Counted from the first letter of the stretch, positions 7,685-15,687 are shown. The stretch is 23,850 nt of DNA from Hyphomicrobiaceae bacterium (GCA_017353825.1 JAFMSC010000010.1:1-23850), one strand, 5' to 3'. The notes: generated by a model not told the origin, from the sequence alone. Program-made: numbers and translations.

Positions 7685-7931
7685 GGGTGCCTTGCCGCTG
7701 TTCGACGGTGCTGCGCCGACCGGCCGCAAACCGGCTCGGGCAGCGCTCGACATAAAGGAGCCGCCCCTGGCGCCGATCCGGCCCGGTAGGACAGTCGGGC
7801 TGGGGCCGCGCGCCTGCGCTGCACGAAGCGTTGCTTGGCTTCGTCGACGACGGTTCCAAGGCCGGTTGATGCAACGGTGAAATGCGGAGTTTGCACCATG
7901 GTGCCCGAACCGGAGGGACCCGACATGCGAG

Positions 7932-9119
7932 CTATCCGAGATAGGTCTCGATCAGGTGCCGGTAGATTGCCGTGAGCATAGCCAGGTCGGACGCGGGCAC
8001 CTGCTCGTCCACCTTGTGGGCCGTGGAGTTGCGCAGGCCCAGCTCCACCACCGGGCAGAGCTTGTGGATGAAGCTGGCGTCCGATGCGCCGCCGCTGGTG
8101 GTGAGTGCCGGGGCGCGGCCGGTAACCGCCTCGACGGCGCCGCCTACCGCCTCGGCGAGCGGCCCCGGTTCGGTCAGGAACACCTCATGCGTCCCGGAGA
8201 AGGCCAGCGTGAAGCGCACCGCCAGTTCGCGGGCGACGGCCTCGCAATGGCCGCGCACCCAGGATTCGATGTCTGCGCGCGTATGCAGGTCGTTATAGCG
8301 GATGCTGAAGGCGGCGCGCGCCCAAGCTGGGATGACGTTGCTCGTGGTGTTGGGCACCGTGAGCACAGTGGCCTCGACGCTGGAGGGCTGGAACCGCGAC
8401 GTGCCGGCATCCAGCGGCGTGCTGCTCAGCCGGTCGATGATGCGGGCCAGCTTGGGGACGGGGTTGTCGGCGAGATTGCCGTAGGCGGCGTGACCCTGCT
8501 TGCCGTGGACGGTGAGTTCAACGGTCACCGAGCCGCGCCTCCCGATCTTGACCTCGTCGCCGACCGCCATCGAGCTGGTCGGCTCACCGACCAGGCAGGC
8601 GTCGACGCCCTCGCCACGCGCGCTGAGCCAATCCAGGATTTTTGCCGTGCCATTGATGCCGGGCCCTTCCTCGTCACCCGTGATCAGGAAAGAGAGGGAG
8701 CCGCGCGGCAGGCCGCCGTTGCCCGCAATGTGGGCGAGCGCCGCCGCAGCGAAGCACGCGATGGCGCCCTTCATGTCGACCGCGCCGCGGCCGTAGAGTA
8801 TGCCGTCCACGATATCCGCCGCGAACGGCGGCCGCGACCAGCCAGCCGCATCGCCTGCGGGTACCACGTCGGTATGGCCGGCGAAGCACAAATGTGGACG
8901 ACCGCTCCCAAGCCGGGCGTAGAGGTTCTCGACGTCCGGTGTGCCGGGCTCCGTCATGGTTAGCCGGTGGCACGCGAAGCCCGCCGGCGCCAACAGGCCC
9001 TCTAGACAAGACAGTGCACCGGCTTCCTCGGGGGTCACGCTCGGGCAGCGGATCAGCGCCTGCGCATACTCAATGGGATCGTGGCCTGGGTTCGGCATGG
9101 GCGTGCCATTTTGCGTCAC
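7932..9119 (-). CDS. dapE: succinyl-diaminopimelate desuccinylase
   Basis: Dinuclear-zinc hydrolase that releases succinate from N-succinyl-LL-2,6-diaminopimelate, in the lysine and meso-diaminopimelate pathway, in the cytoplasm. The 395 residues show the M20 peptidase pattern: FAGHTDVVPAGD (H82 zinc ligand, D84), YGRGAVDMKG (D115 bridging), TGDEEG (E150 catalytic base, E151 ligand), GEPTS, the dimerisation-domain motif HGKQGHAAYG, and NSTAHKVDEQV with H368 as the last ligand. The GTG start at 9119 overlaps the preceding gene's TGA in a GTGA four-base junction, pointing to translational coupling. An ATG seven codons further in (9098) is a workable alternative. It is expressed with dapD upstream through the intervening membrane-protein gene. 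Confidence 0.96.
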   Translation of the reverse strand: MTQNGTPMPNPGHDPIEYAQALIRCPSVTPEEAGALSCLEGLLAPAGFACHRLTMTEPGTPDVENLYARLGSGRPHLCFAGHTDVVPAGDAAGWSRPPFAADIVDGILYGRGAVDMKGAIACFAAAALAHIAGNGGLPRGSLSFLITGDEEGPGINGTAKILDWLSARGEGVDACLVGEPTSSMAVGDEVKIGRRGSVTVELTVHGKQGHAAYGNLADNPVPKLARIIDRLSSTPLDAGTSRFQPSSVEATVLTVPNTTSNVIPAWARAAFSIRYNDLHTRADIESWVRGHCEAVARELAVRFTLAFSGTHEVFLTEPGPLAEAVGGAVEAVTGRAPALTTSGGASDASFIHKLCPVVELGLRNSTAHKVDEQVPASDLAMLTAIYRHLIETYLG

Positions 9120-9907
9120 ACGTCTTCCGATGCAAAGCCCTGGGCCGCAGGCGCCGACCTCACCTTTGCCGATTCCGGCCCGCTGCGGATCGTGGGGTCG
9201 AGCATCATGATCTTCTGCCAGACCTTCTGCGCCATCCCCGAGGCGATGCGCTCGATGTCGCTCACGGCCTCGGTGACGACAGGATCGGGCAGGCTCTGCG
9301 CGAACAACACCGCCACCTTGGACGTGAGCGACATCATCTCCGAGCAGTAATCGAGGTAGCGCGACAGCTCATAAGGCGTCAGCGTGCGGGCCGGCGAAGA
9401 GGGCGTCTTGCCGCCGACGCTCACGGCCGCGCTGGGGTCCTTGGTGAGCTGGTGCATGTCGATGACGTGCACGATGGCGCGCAGCTCGTGCAGCGCGCTG
9501 AGCGCGCGGCGCCGCTTCAGGCGCTGCTCGATGGTGATCATGAACAGCAGGGTGCCGCCCGTCAGCACCACCAGGTTGGCGACTGCCTCGATGCCCTGGA
9601 ACACGGTGTAGACGCTGTCGGCAGCCGTACGGCTGAAGTCGAGCTGGCTCAGAATCCAGGCAAGCAGCGCGATACCCGCCACCGACAAGGCAACGAGGCC
9701 GAAGCGCAGCAAGACGTGGCGGCGAGCGATGGCCTGCGCCCGCGCCGAGCTTTCCTTCGCCACGGCGAGCAGCTCGCTGCACACCGCGCCGAGGCCGGCA
9801 CCGGGGAAGCGCTCCGTAACGCGCCGTTGCAGCATGGCGATGGTTTCGATCACCCGCCCGGGATCAAGGGTTAGTCTGGGGCGCACACGTTCCAAGGAGG
9901 TCTCCAC
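9116..9907 (-). CDS. conserved two-helix membrane protein between dapD and dapE
   Basis: A 263-residue protein without an assigned function. Residues 1-62 are soluble and helical; a hydrophobic helix lies at about 67-86 (LVALSVAGIALLAWIL) and a second at about 106-125 (IEAVANLVVLTGGTLLFMI), followed by a basic stop KRRR and a long helical cytoplasmic C-terminal domain including YELSRYLDYCSEMMSLTSK. The GTG start at 9907 is preferred because GGGAGA stands six bases before it; a frame extended to 9964 would start without such a site. The gene lies 63 bases after dapD and overlaps dapE by four bases, so all three are probably one transcript. The context suggests an envelope or peptidoglycan-precursor connection, but this is inference from position only. 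Confidence 0.8.
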   Translation of the reverse strand: METSLERVRPRLTLDPGRVIETIAMLQRRVTERFPGAGLGAVCSELLAVAKESSARAQAIARRHVLLRFGLVALSVAGIALLAWILSQLDFSRTAADSVYTVFQGIEAVANLVVLTGGTLLFMITIEQRLKRRRALSALHELRAIVHVIDMHQLTKDPSAAVSVGGKTPSSPARTLTPYELSRYLDYCSEMMSLTSKVAVLFAQSLPDPVVTEAVSDIERIASGMAQKVWQKIMMLDPTIRSGPESAKVRSAPAAQGFASEDV

Positions 9908-9970
9908 GCACCGTCTCCCGCCGTTGGGCCGACATGGCCCGTCCGCTCCCTGGCTTACGCCCACCCGATG

Positions 9971-10804
9971 TCAATCGCGCAACAGCTCGTTGATGCCGGT
10001 CTTGGAGCGCGTCTGTGCGTCTACGGTCTTGACGATCACGGCACAATAAAGGCCGGGACCTGGTTCGTTGCTATTGGGGAGCGGCTTGCCCGGCAGCGTG
10101 CCGGGCACCACCACTGAATAGGGCGGCACCCTCCCGGTCAGGATCTGGCCGGTGGCGCGATCGACGATCTTGGTCGAGGCTCCGATGAAGACGCCCATGG
10201 ACAATACCGAGCCCTCGCCCACCACCACCCCCTCCACCACCTCGGAGCGCGCGCCGATGAAGCAGTTGTCCTCGATGATGGTGGGGTTGGCCTGCAGCGG
10301 TTCCAACACGCCGCCGATGCCGACCCCACCGGAAAGATGCACGTTCTTGCCGATCTGCGCGCACGAGCCCACCGTAGCCCAGGTGTCCACCATGGTGCCG
10401 GTGTCAATGTAGGCGCCCAAGTTGACGAACGAGGGCATCAGCACCACGCCGGGTGCGACATACGCCGCGCGCCGTACGATGGCGCCGGGGACGGCCCGGA
10501 AGCCCGCCGCCTTGAAGCTGTCGGGTGTCATGCCGGCGAACTTGGACGGCACCTTGTCCCACCAGGTCGCGCCATCAGGCGCGCCGCCGATGGCGGTCAT
10601 ATCGTTGAGGCGGAAGGACAAGAGGACGGCCTTCTTGAGCCATTGGTTTACGACCCACTCGCCGCCCTTCTTCTCGGCGACCCGGGCGGTGCCCTTGTCC
10701 AGGAGGTCCAGCGCGGCCTCGACGGCGTCGCGCGCCTCACCCCGCGTGGACGGGCTCACCTGTTCGCGCTTGTCCCAGGCGGCCTCGATGATGCTCTGCA
10801 ACAT
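9971..10804 (-). CDS. dapD: 2,3,4,5-tetrahydropyridine-2,6-dicarboxylate N-succinyltransferase
   Basis: Transfers succinyl from succinyl-CoA to tetrahydrodipicolinate, entering the succinylase branch of diaminopimelate/lysine synthesis. The N-terminal helical domain (MLQSIIEAAWDKRE...) is followed by the left-handed beta-helix of hexapeptide repeats, including VLMPSFVNLGAYID, GTMVDTWATVGSCAQIG, NVHLSGGVGIGGVLEPLQ and CFIGARSEVVEGVVV, and the C-terminal YCAVIVKTVD...GINELLRD, nearly identical in layout to the Escherichia coli enzyme. I take ATG 10804 because GGAG lies six bases upstream and it aligns with the E. coli start; in-frame ATG 10816 and GTG 10843 are alternatives with poorer sites. 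First gene of the dapD-membrane protein-dapE run, divergent from the SGNH hydrolase gene. Confidence 0.96.
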   Translation of the reverse strand: MLQSIIEAAWDKREQVSPSTRGEARDAVEAALDLLDKGTARVAEKKGGEWVVNQWLKKAVLLSFRLNDMTAIGGAPDGATWWDKVPSKFAGMTPDSFKAAGFRAVPGAIVRRAAYVAPGVVLMPSFVNLGAYIDTGTMVDTWATVGSCAQIGKNVHLSGGVGIGGVLEPLQANPTIIEDNCFIGARSEVVEGVVVGEGSVLSMGVFIGASTKIVDRATGQILTGRVPPYSVVVPGTLPGKPLPNSNEPGPGLYCAVIVKTVDAQTRSKTGINELLRD

Positions 10805-10950
10805 GGCGTGCTCCATGACGGGTGTTTCTGGCTTGGCGCTCACGGTCCTGTCAATGGAAACGGCTGGACGCGGCCCGGCGGGCTGTTTGCTGCACCTTTA
10901 CCCCCGCTCAGGGCTCGCCTAGACTTTGCGCGCAGGCAAATGGGGGCTGG

Positions 10951-11796
10951 ATGTTTATGACTTTGCAGGCATCTGTCTGGCGCGCCTTTGGCCTTGTGCT
11001 TGCGATCGCCGGCGCACCTGTCGCGGTCAATTCGCAGGAGATCGCAGGGTCGAGCCCACGCGCCGTCTCGCTGCCTGTCGCGCCGCCGAGCTTGTCGCCT
11101 GACTGCCGCTCCAAGTGGGTTGCTGGCGATACCTTCCGCCGGCCGCTGCGCGCGTTGAGCCGCGCCGTGCACGCCAAAAGGGAAGTCAAGCTGCTGGCCA
11201 TCGGCTCCTCCTCGACCGCCGGCGTCGGTGCGTCCTCGCCGGCCGCCACCTACGTCGCCAAGCTGGAGACGGACCTGGAGGGCAGCCTCAAGGGGCTCGA
11301 TTTCGTGGTGGTGGGGCGCGGCCTGTCGGGCGAGGAGGCGCAGGGCGCCGCCGACCGCATGAAGCGCGAGGTGGCACAGGCGCACCCGGACCTGGTGGTC
11401 TGGCAGGTGGGCACCAACGACGCGATTCGCCACGTGGGCATCGACCGCTTCAAGCAGTGCCTCAAGTCCACGCTCGCCTGGCTAACGGACCAGCGTATCG
11501 ACGTGGTGCTGGTCGATCCCCAGTACGGCGACGCCTTGGCCAGGGACGACTACGTCGAACGCGTGGTGGCCGCCATTGCCGAGGTTGCGCGGGAATCGCG
11601 CGTGTTGCTGGTCGACCGCTTCGAATCAATGCGCGAGCTTGCGCATCAGCACGGCGACCGGTTCTATCTCTCATCCGACAACCTGCATCTCAACGACACC
11701 GGCCACCGCTGCATGGCCGAGCAGCTCACCAGGTCCATCGTTGCCGGCCTGCTCGCCGCCGACGCAGAAGCCGCCCAGCCGATGTTCTATCCGTGA
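10951..11796 (+). CDS. secreted SGNH/GDSL-type hydrolase
   Basis: A 281-residue esterase-fold protein. A hydrophobic N-terminal segment (about 8-27) ending near VNS looks like a signal peptide, so a periplasmic or extracellular location is likely. Block I is LLAIGSSSTAGVGASS (81-96), with S87 at the position of the nucleophile of GDS(L); block III is WQVGTND, and block V is SSDNLHLNDTGH, giving the Asp-x-x-His pair. The substrate (an O-acyl group on a polysaccharide, peptidoglycan or lipid) is not predictable. ATG 10951 follows a G-rich stretch (GGGGGCTGG); ATG 10957 is almost as good. An in-frame extension to 10822 would run into the dapD leader and is rejected. The gene is followed by palindromic sequence. 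Confidence 0.85.
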   Translation: MFMTLQASVWRAFGLVLAIAGAPVAVNSQEIAGSSPRAVSLPVAPPSLSPDCRSKWVAGDTFRRPLRALSRAVHAKREVKLLAIGSSSTAGVGASSPAATYVAKLETDLEGSLKGLDFVVVGRGLSGEEAQGAADRMKREVAQAHPDLVVWQVGTNDAIRHVGIDRFKQCLKSTLAWLTDQRIDVVLVDPQYGDALARDDYVERVVAAIAEVARESRVLLVDRFESMRELAHQHGDRFYLSSDNLHLNDTGHRCMAEQLTRSIVAGLLAADAEAAQPMFYP

Positions 11797-11850
11797 TGGA
11801 AGGAAATAGACCCTCCGGGTCTGACCCGTGGCTCCGACGCTGGCTGCGGG

Positions 11851-11890
11851 ACGGTGTCTGACCCGGAGGGCCCGAAGCGTCAGACACCGT
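11851..11890. terminator. strong palindrome between convergent genes
   Basis: ACGGTGTCTGAC (11851-11862) pairs perfectly with GTCAGACACCGT (11879-11890) over a 16-base loop. It lies between the SGNH hydrolase gene (+) and the small membrane protein gene (-), abutting the latter's stop at 11891, so it may end both transcripts. A further GGGTCTGACCC lies just upstream (about 11818-11828). The arms belong to the GGTGTC/GACACC family seen elsewhere in this window. Confidence 0.6.
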
Positions 11891-12178
11891 CTAGGCGAGC
11901 GCCATTCCCGTGGAGAGGTGATCGAGCCGTGCGCGCAGCTCCTTGTTCTCGATGCGCAGCTGCGTGTTCTCAAGGCACAACCGGCGCCGCTTGGCAGCGA
12001 AGATCGCGCGCTCCAACGCGAACGACCGGCGCGCCTGGCGCAGGTCGTCCCAGCCTTGCTGCAGCCGGTTGGGATGAACGAAGCGGAACCACAAGCGCGT
12101 CGCATAGCGCGCCAGGATGGCGCCGATCATCATCCAGACGATGGTCGGGAATGCGCCGAGCTGAAAGAAGTCCAGCAC
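11891..12178 (-). CDS. small membrane-anchored coiled-coil protein
   Basis: A 95-residue protein I cannot name. Residues 5-25 (FQLGAFPTIVWMMIGAILARY) form one hydrophobic helix near the N-terminus. After an aromatic, basic patch, residues 45-88 are charged and heptad-like (LCLENTQLRIENKELRARLDHL), predicting a coiled coil in the cytoplasm. The start is GTG at 12176-12178 with only a weak AG-rich site upstream. It is convergent with the SGNH gene and divergent from the COG4091 gene. The consistent membrane-plus-coiled-coil design argues for a real gene, but there is no functional clue. Confidence 0.55.
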   Translation of the reverse strand: MLDFFQLGAFPTIVWMMIGAILARYATRLWFRFVHPNRLQQGWDDLRQARRSFALERAIFAAKRRRLCLENTQLRIENKELRARLDHLSTGMALA

Positions 12179-12351
12179 AAACTGCTTTCAGGGCGCCGGG
12201 CTCCAGCCCATGCCAGTCAGCACCTTGAATCCAACTGAGCTCCAACATCTCTCGACTCCTGCCGTCCTGCTCCTTGCGTCCTTCCCTCCGTTTGGGGGCA
12301 GCCCTTTTGACATCTCCTTTCAACGTGGCCATGACGGCTGCTTGACCGTAT

Positions 12352-12393
12352 GGTGTCAGCCCCGGATCAAGTCCGGGGCTCTGGCCCGACACC
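12352..12393. repeat. nested palindrome upstream of the COG4091 gene
   Basis: Outer arms GGTGTC (12352-12357) and GACACC (12388-12393) enclose a perfect nine-pair stem AGCCCCGGA (12358-12366) / TCCGGGGCT (12372-12380) with loop TCAAG. The inner part resembles CCCCGGATCAAGTCCGGGG-type palindromes common in alphaproteobacterial intergenic regions. Confidence 0.7.
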
Positions 12394-12419
12394 AAAGTTC
12401 CGATGTGCCGCGTGTTTAT

Positions 12420-12444
12420 GGTGTCGGATCGAGGGTGGGACACC
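12420..12444. repeat. short GGTGTC/GACACC palindrome at a gene start
   Basis: GGTGTC (12420-12425) and GACACC (12439-12444) flank 13 bases and end four bases before the GAGGAG ribosome-binding site of the COG4091 gene. A hairpin here could influence its translation; this is inference. Confidence 0.5.
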
Positions 12445-12458
12445 CATGAGGAGCGCCC

Positions 12459-13850
12459 ATGAACCTGTCGTCCATGCTCAAGGAGCGCGCCGCGGCCGGC
12501 CGGCCGATCCGCGTCGGCCAGATTGGTGCCGGCAAGTTCGGCACCATGTTCCTGTCGCAGGTGCGGCTGACGCCCGGCATGCACCTTGCCGGATTGGCCG
12601 ATCTCATGCCTGCGCGTGCCAGGCAGCGTCTCACCGGTGTCGGTTGGCCGAGCGAGCAGATCGAGGCGTGCACGCTCGGCGACGCCCTGGAGGCCGGCCG
12701 TACCTTCGTCACCGACGACGCGCTGAGCCTGATCGTCAGTCCCGACATTGATGTTGTGATCGAGGCCACCGGCGATCCCGCCACCGGCATCAGGCTGGCG
12801 CAGGCGGCAATCGCGCACGGCAAGCACATCGTGATGGTCAACGTGGAGGCGGATGCGCTGGCGGGCCCGCTGCTGGCCCGGCGCGCTCGCGAGGCAGGTG
12901 TGATCTACTCGCTCGCCTGGGGCGACCAGCCGGCGCTCATCTGCGAGCAGGTGGACTGGGCGCGCGCGTGCGGGTTCAGCGTGGTCGCCGCCGGCAAGGG
13001 CACGCGCTACCACCCAAGTTATCATCAGTCCACGCCAGACACGGTGTGGGACATCCTGATGCAGTACCTGCCGATCCAGGACCGCAGCCACATCAATCCC
13101 AAGATGTTCAACTCGTTCCTCGACGGCACCAAGTCGGGCATCGAAATGACGGCGGTGAGCAACGCCACCGGCCTCGTGCCGCAGTCAGGCGGGCTGAGAT
13201 TCCCGCCCGCCTCGCGCTTCGAGCTGGCGGAGGTGCTAAAGCCGAGGTCAGAAGGCGGCGCGCTGGAGAAGAAGGGGGTGACCGAGGTGGTCTCCTCGCT
13301 CTATCGCGACGGCAAGGACGTGCCGCACCACCTCGCCATGGGTACCTACGTGGTCGTGGAGAGCGAGAGCCAGTACGCGGCGCAATGCTTCATCGAGTAC
13401 AACTGCCTGCAGGACAGGAGCGGCAGGTACGCTGCGCTTTATCGCCCCACCCACATGATCGGGCTGGAGCTCGGCATCTCTGTTGCTTCGGTGGCCCTGC
13501 GCGGCGAGCCGACGGGCGCGCCGGTGTGCTTCAATTCCGACGTGGTCGCCACCGCCAAGCGGGCGCTCAGGAAGGGCGAGATCCTGGACGGCGAGGGCGG
13601 CTTCACCGTGTGGGGCCGGCAGGTGCCGGCCCCCGTGTCGCTCGCGGAAGGCTATCTGCCCCTCGGTCTGGCCAGCGATGTGAAGCTCACCTCCGACATT
13701 GCCGAGGGCCAAGCGCTCCGGTGGTCAGATGTCGCCATCGACGACGACGACGACGCCGTCAAGGTGCGTCGCGAGATGGAGGCGGCGTTTGCCGGCGTCA
13801 GACCCGCTGGGCCCTCTGGCTCCGACACCATGGGCATGCCCCTGCGCTAG
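12459..13850 (+). CDS. homoserine dehydrogenase-like NAD(P) oxidoreductase with SAF domain (COG4091)
   Basis: A 463-residue protein of the COG4091 group: an N-terminal Rossmann dehydrogenase domain and a C-terminal SAF domain. The nucleotide-binding glycine motif is VGQIGAGKFGTM (19-30); DIDVVIEATGDP and HGKHIVMVNVEAD mark the later Rossmann strands. The middle part (about 150-330) is homoserine-dehydrogenase-like but has lost that enzyme's standard context. The SAF-like C-terminus (about 355-440) includes AKRALRKGEILDGEGG and LPLGLASDVKL. The exact substrate is unknown; sugar-acid or branched hydroxy-acid oxidation is a common guess for the group. GAGGAG (12448-12453) lies five bases before ATG 12459. 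The last ~20 residues (VRPAGPSGSDTMGMPLR) are encoded by a palindromic insert and are probably not part of the fold. The Sir2 gene follows 29 bases later. Confidence 0.85.
   Translation: MNLSSMLKERAAAGRPIRVGQIGAGKFGTMFLSQVRLTPGMHLAGLADLMPARARQRLTGVGWPSEQIEACTLGDALEAGRTFVTDDALSLIVSPDIDVVIEATGDPATGIRLAQAAIAHGKHIVMVNVEADALAGPLLARRAREAGVIYSLAWGDQPALICEQVDWARACGFSVVAAGKGTRYHPSYHQSTPDTVWDILMQYLPIQDRSHINPKMFNSFLDGTKSGIEMTAVSNATGLVPQSGGLRFPPASRFELAEVLKPRSEGGALEKKGVTEVVSSLYRDGKDVPHHLAMGTYVVVESESQYAAQCFIEYNCLQDRSGRYAALYRPTHMIGLELGISVASVALRGEPTGAPVCFNSDVVATAKRALRKGEILDGEGGFTVWGRQVPAPVSLAEGYLPLGLASDVKLTSDIAEGQALRWSDVAIDDDDDAVKVRREMEAAFAGVRPAGPSGSDTMGMPLR
13794..13829. repeat. palindromic element inside the 3' end of the COG4091 gene
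   Basis: GGCGTC (13794-13799) and GACACC (13824-13829), one mismatch in six pairs, with TCAGACCC and GGGCCC between them, closely resembling the palindrome at 11851-11890. It is translated as the odd Gly/Pro/Ser tail of the dehydrogenase. Confidence 0.55.
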
Positions 13851-13879
13851 GCGGACGACGCACCCAAAGAAGGCGTTCC

Positions 13880-14689
13880 ATGTCGATATCAGACAAGAGC
13901 GACGGTTGGGGTCAATGTGTCAGACCCGGAGCGACTGACCCCTTCGGCACCGTCGATGAGCTCAAGGCCATGATCGCCGACGCCCGCAATGCCGTCGCCT
14001 TCACGGGGGCCGGTATCTCCACCGAGTCGGGGATCCCTGACTTCCGCTCGCCGGGTGGGATCTGGACGAGGCACCAGCCGATTCCGTTCGGCGAGTTTCT
14101 CGCCTCGGTCGAGGCTCGGCGTGAGACCTGGCGGCGCAAATTCGCCACGCAGGCGACCATCGAGATGGCGACCCCCAACGCCGGCCACCGGGCGCTGGCA
14201 AAGCTCGTCGCGCAGGGCAAGATGAGCGCGGTCATCACTCAAAACATCGATGGGCTGCACCAGGCCTCGGGCATCCCTGGCGACAAGGTGATCGAGCTGC
14301 ACGGCAACACCACCTACGCGGTTTGTCTCGACTGCCGCCGGCGCTACGAGCTTGAGTGGGTCCGCGAGATCTTCGCAGACAACGAGCAGCTCCCCGTCTG
14401 CACCGACTGCGGCGGGCACGTCAAGACGGCCACCATCTCCTTCGGCCAGCCGATGCCGGAGGCAGAGATGGAGCGGGCGCATGCGGCGACGCTTGGCGCG
14501 GACCTGTTCATCGTGCTCGGCAGCTCGCTGGTCGTCTACCCGGCCGCCGGCTTGCCGTTGCTCGCCAAGCGCAACGGGGCGCGCCTCGTGATCGTCAACC
14601 GCGACCCGACCGACCAGGACGAGATGGCCGACCTGCTTATCCATGCCGAGATCGGCGCGACCATGAGCCTGGCCGTCGGCGTGAACTAA
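13880..14689 (+). CDS. Sir2-family NAD-dependent protein deacylase
   Basis: A 269-residue sirtuin that removes acyl groups from lysines, consuming NAD+. Motifs in order: NAD-binding FTGAGISTESGIPDFRS (41-57), TQNIDGLHQASG (120-131), catalytic H141 in ELHGNT, and four zinc cysteines C149, C152, C174 and C177. FGQPMPEAEMERA, LGSSLVVYPAAGLP and VNRDPTDQD complete the fold. ATG 13880 has AAAGAAGG six bases upstream; a long in-frame opening extends left to 12968 but lies inside the COG4091 gene in another frame. The first ~20 residues contain a stretch (QCVRPGATDP) encoded by a small palindrome. Twenty-nine bases after the COG4091 gene, so very likely cotranscribed; a regulatory relation to that enzyme is possible but unproven. 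It could be called cobB-like. Confidence 0.93.
   Translation: MSISDKSDGWGQCVRPGATDPFGTVDELKAMIADARNAVAFTGAGISTESGIPDFRSPGGIWTRHQPIPFGEFLASVEARRETWRRKFATQATIEMATPNAGHRALAKLVAQGKMSAVITQNIDGLHQASGIPGDKVIELHGNTTYAVCLDCRRRYELEWVREIFADNEQLPVCTDCGGHVKTATISFGQPMPEAEMERAHAATLGADLFIVLGSSLVVYPAAGLPLLAKRNGARLVIVNRDPTDQDEMADLLIHAEIGATMSLAVGVN
13909..13942. repeat. palindromic element inside the 5' end of the Sir2 gene
   Basis: GGGGTCA (13909-13915) pairs with TGACCCC (13936-13942), with GTGTCAGACCCGG between the arms. It occupies codons about 11-21 of the Sir2 frame and keeps that frame open. Confidence 0.55.
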
Positions 14690-14693
14690 GTTA

Positions 14694-14720
14694 GGTGCCA
14701 GACCTATTGCGTCTGACGCC
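14694..14720. repeat. palindrome after the Sir2 gene
   Basis: GGTGCCAGAC (14694-14703) and GTCTGACGCC (14711-14720) pair at 8 of 10 positions around CTATTGC, five bases after the Sir2 stop. Another member of the GGTGTC-arm family; it may double as a weak terminator. Confidence 0.5.
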
Positions 14721-14856
14721 AGCGAGCCGCCCGCCTTGCGGGGTCTTGGAGCTCTCAATCTCCTGACACCCGCCTGGTCCACGGGGGCCAAGGGATTGTG
14801 AGTGGGCAGCGGCGGTACCCCGCCGGGACCGCCCACCAACATGGGAGACCCGAACG

Positions 14857-15687
14857 ATGCCCACCACATCCGAGAAGCGCGCGCAGTTCCGGCGGCTGCA
14901 TGAGAGCGACTGCTTCGTCATTCCCAACCCGTGGGACGTCGGCAGCGCCTGCTATCTTGAGCGCATGGGCTTCAAGGCTCTGGCATCGACCAGCGCTGGT
15001 TTTGCCTGGTCGCGCGGGGCCGGCGACGGCGGCGTCACACGCGAGGCGGTGCTGGCCCATCTCGCCGAGCTGTCGGCGGCCGTCGACGTACCCGTCAACG
15101 CCGACTTTGAGGGAGGCTTCGCCGATGCGCCCGAGGGTGTGGCCGAGAGCGTGCGGCTGTGTGTTGAGACCGGTGTCTCCGGCCTCTCCATCGAGGACTA
15201 CACGGGGGATATGGCCAAGCCGCTCTATGACTTCGACCTGGCCGTGGCTCGCATCGCGGCGGCGCGCGCCGCCATCGACAAGGCGGGCGGCGGCTTGGTG
15301 CTCACCGGGCGCAGCGAGGGCTTCATCAGGTGCAAGCCCGATCTGGGCGAGACGATCCGCCGCCTGAAGGCGTATGCGGACGCCGGTGCCCAGTGCCTCT
15401 ACGCGCCTGGCATCTCCACGCGCGAGCAGATTTCAGCGGTGGTGGCGGCCGTGGCGCCCAAACCCGTAAACTTGCTGATCGGCACGCCAAGCCCGCTCAC
15501 GGTCAAAGACGTAGCGGCGCTGGGAGTGCGACGCATCAGCGTGGGCGGGTCGCTGGCGCGCGCGGCCTGGGGCGGGTTCATACGTGCCGCCAAGCAGATC
15601 GCGGAGGCCGGCAGCTTCAACGGCTTCGCCGATGCGGCGCCGGGTGCGGAGCTGAGCCGGGCGTTCACGGGCCGGAAGTCGGGCTAG
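14857..15687 (+). CDS. isocitrate lyase/PEP mutase superfamily enzyme
   Basis: A 276-residue TIM-barrel enzyme of the phosphoenolpyruvate mutase/isocitrate lyase superfamily, which makes or breaks C-C or P-C bonds next to a carboxylate with Mg2+. Visible features are NPWDVGSACYLERMGF (24-39), ALASTSAGFAWSRG (41-54), the Mg-binding NADFEGGFAD (81-90, D83 and E85), LSIEDYTG (110-117, E113 and D114) and LTGRSEGF (149-156). The isocitrate lyase catalytic KKCGH loop is absent, so a true isocitrate lyase is excluded; oxaloacetate decarboxylase, 2-methylisocitrate lyase-like or other 2-oxo-acid activity is possible. ATG 14857 follows GGGAGA at 14843-14848. It lies 167 bases after Sir2 in the same direction, and functional linkage is uncertain. 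Confidence 0.88.
   Translation: MPTTSEKRAQFRRLHESDCFVIPNPWDVGSACYLERMGFKALASTSAGFAWSRGAGDGGVTREAVLAHLAELSAAVDVPVNADFEGGFADAPEGVAESVRLCVETGVSGLSIEDYTGDMAKPLYDFDLAVARIAAARAAIDKAGGGLVLTGRSEGFIRCKPDLGETIRRLKAYADAGAQCLYAPGISTREQISAVVAAVAPKPVNLLIGTPSPLTVKDVAALGVRRISVGGSLARAAWGGFIRAAKQIAEAGSFNGFADAAPGAELSRAFTGRKSG

Noticed and set aside
7681..7926. 81-codon minus-strand frame between dapE and the DUF4336 gene
   Set aside because: After the first ~30 residues it is Arg/Ala/Pro-rich low-complexity sequence and it overlaps the DUF4336 leader; no family was recognised.
12968..13879. Long plus-strand opening fused in frame to the Sir2 gene
   Set aside because: It overlaps the well-supported COG4091 gene in another frame and is Arg/Gly-rich shadow sequence; the sirtuin has its own ATG and ribosome-binding site at 13880.
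14857..15687. True isocitrate lyase (aceA)
   Set aside because: The protein is far shorter than isocitrate lyase and lacks the KKCGH catalytic loop.
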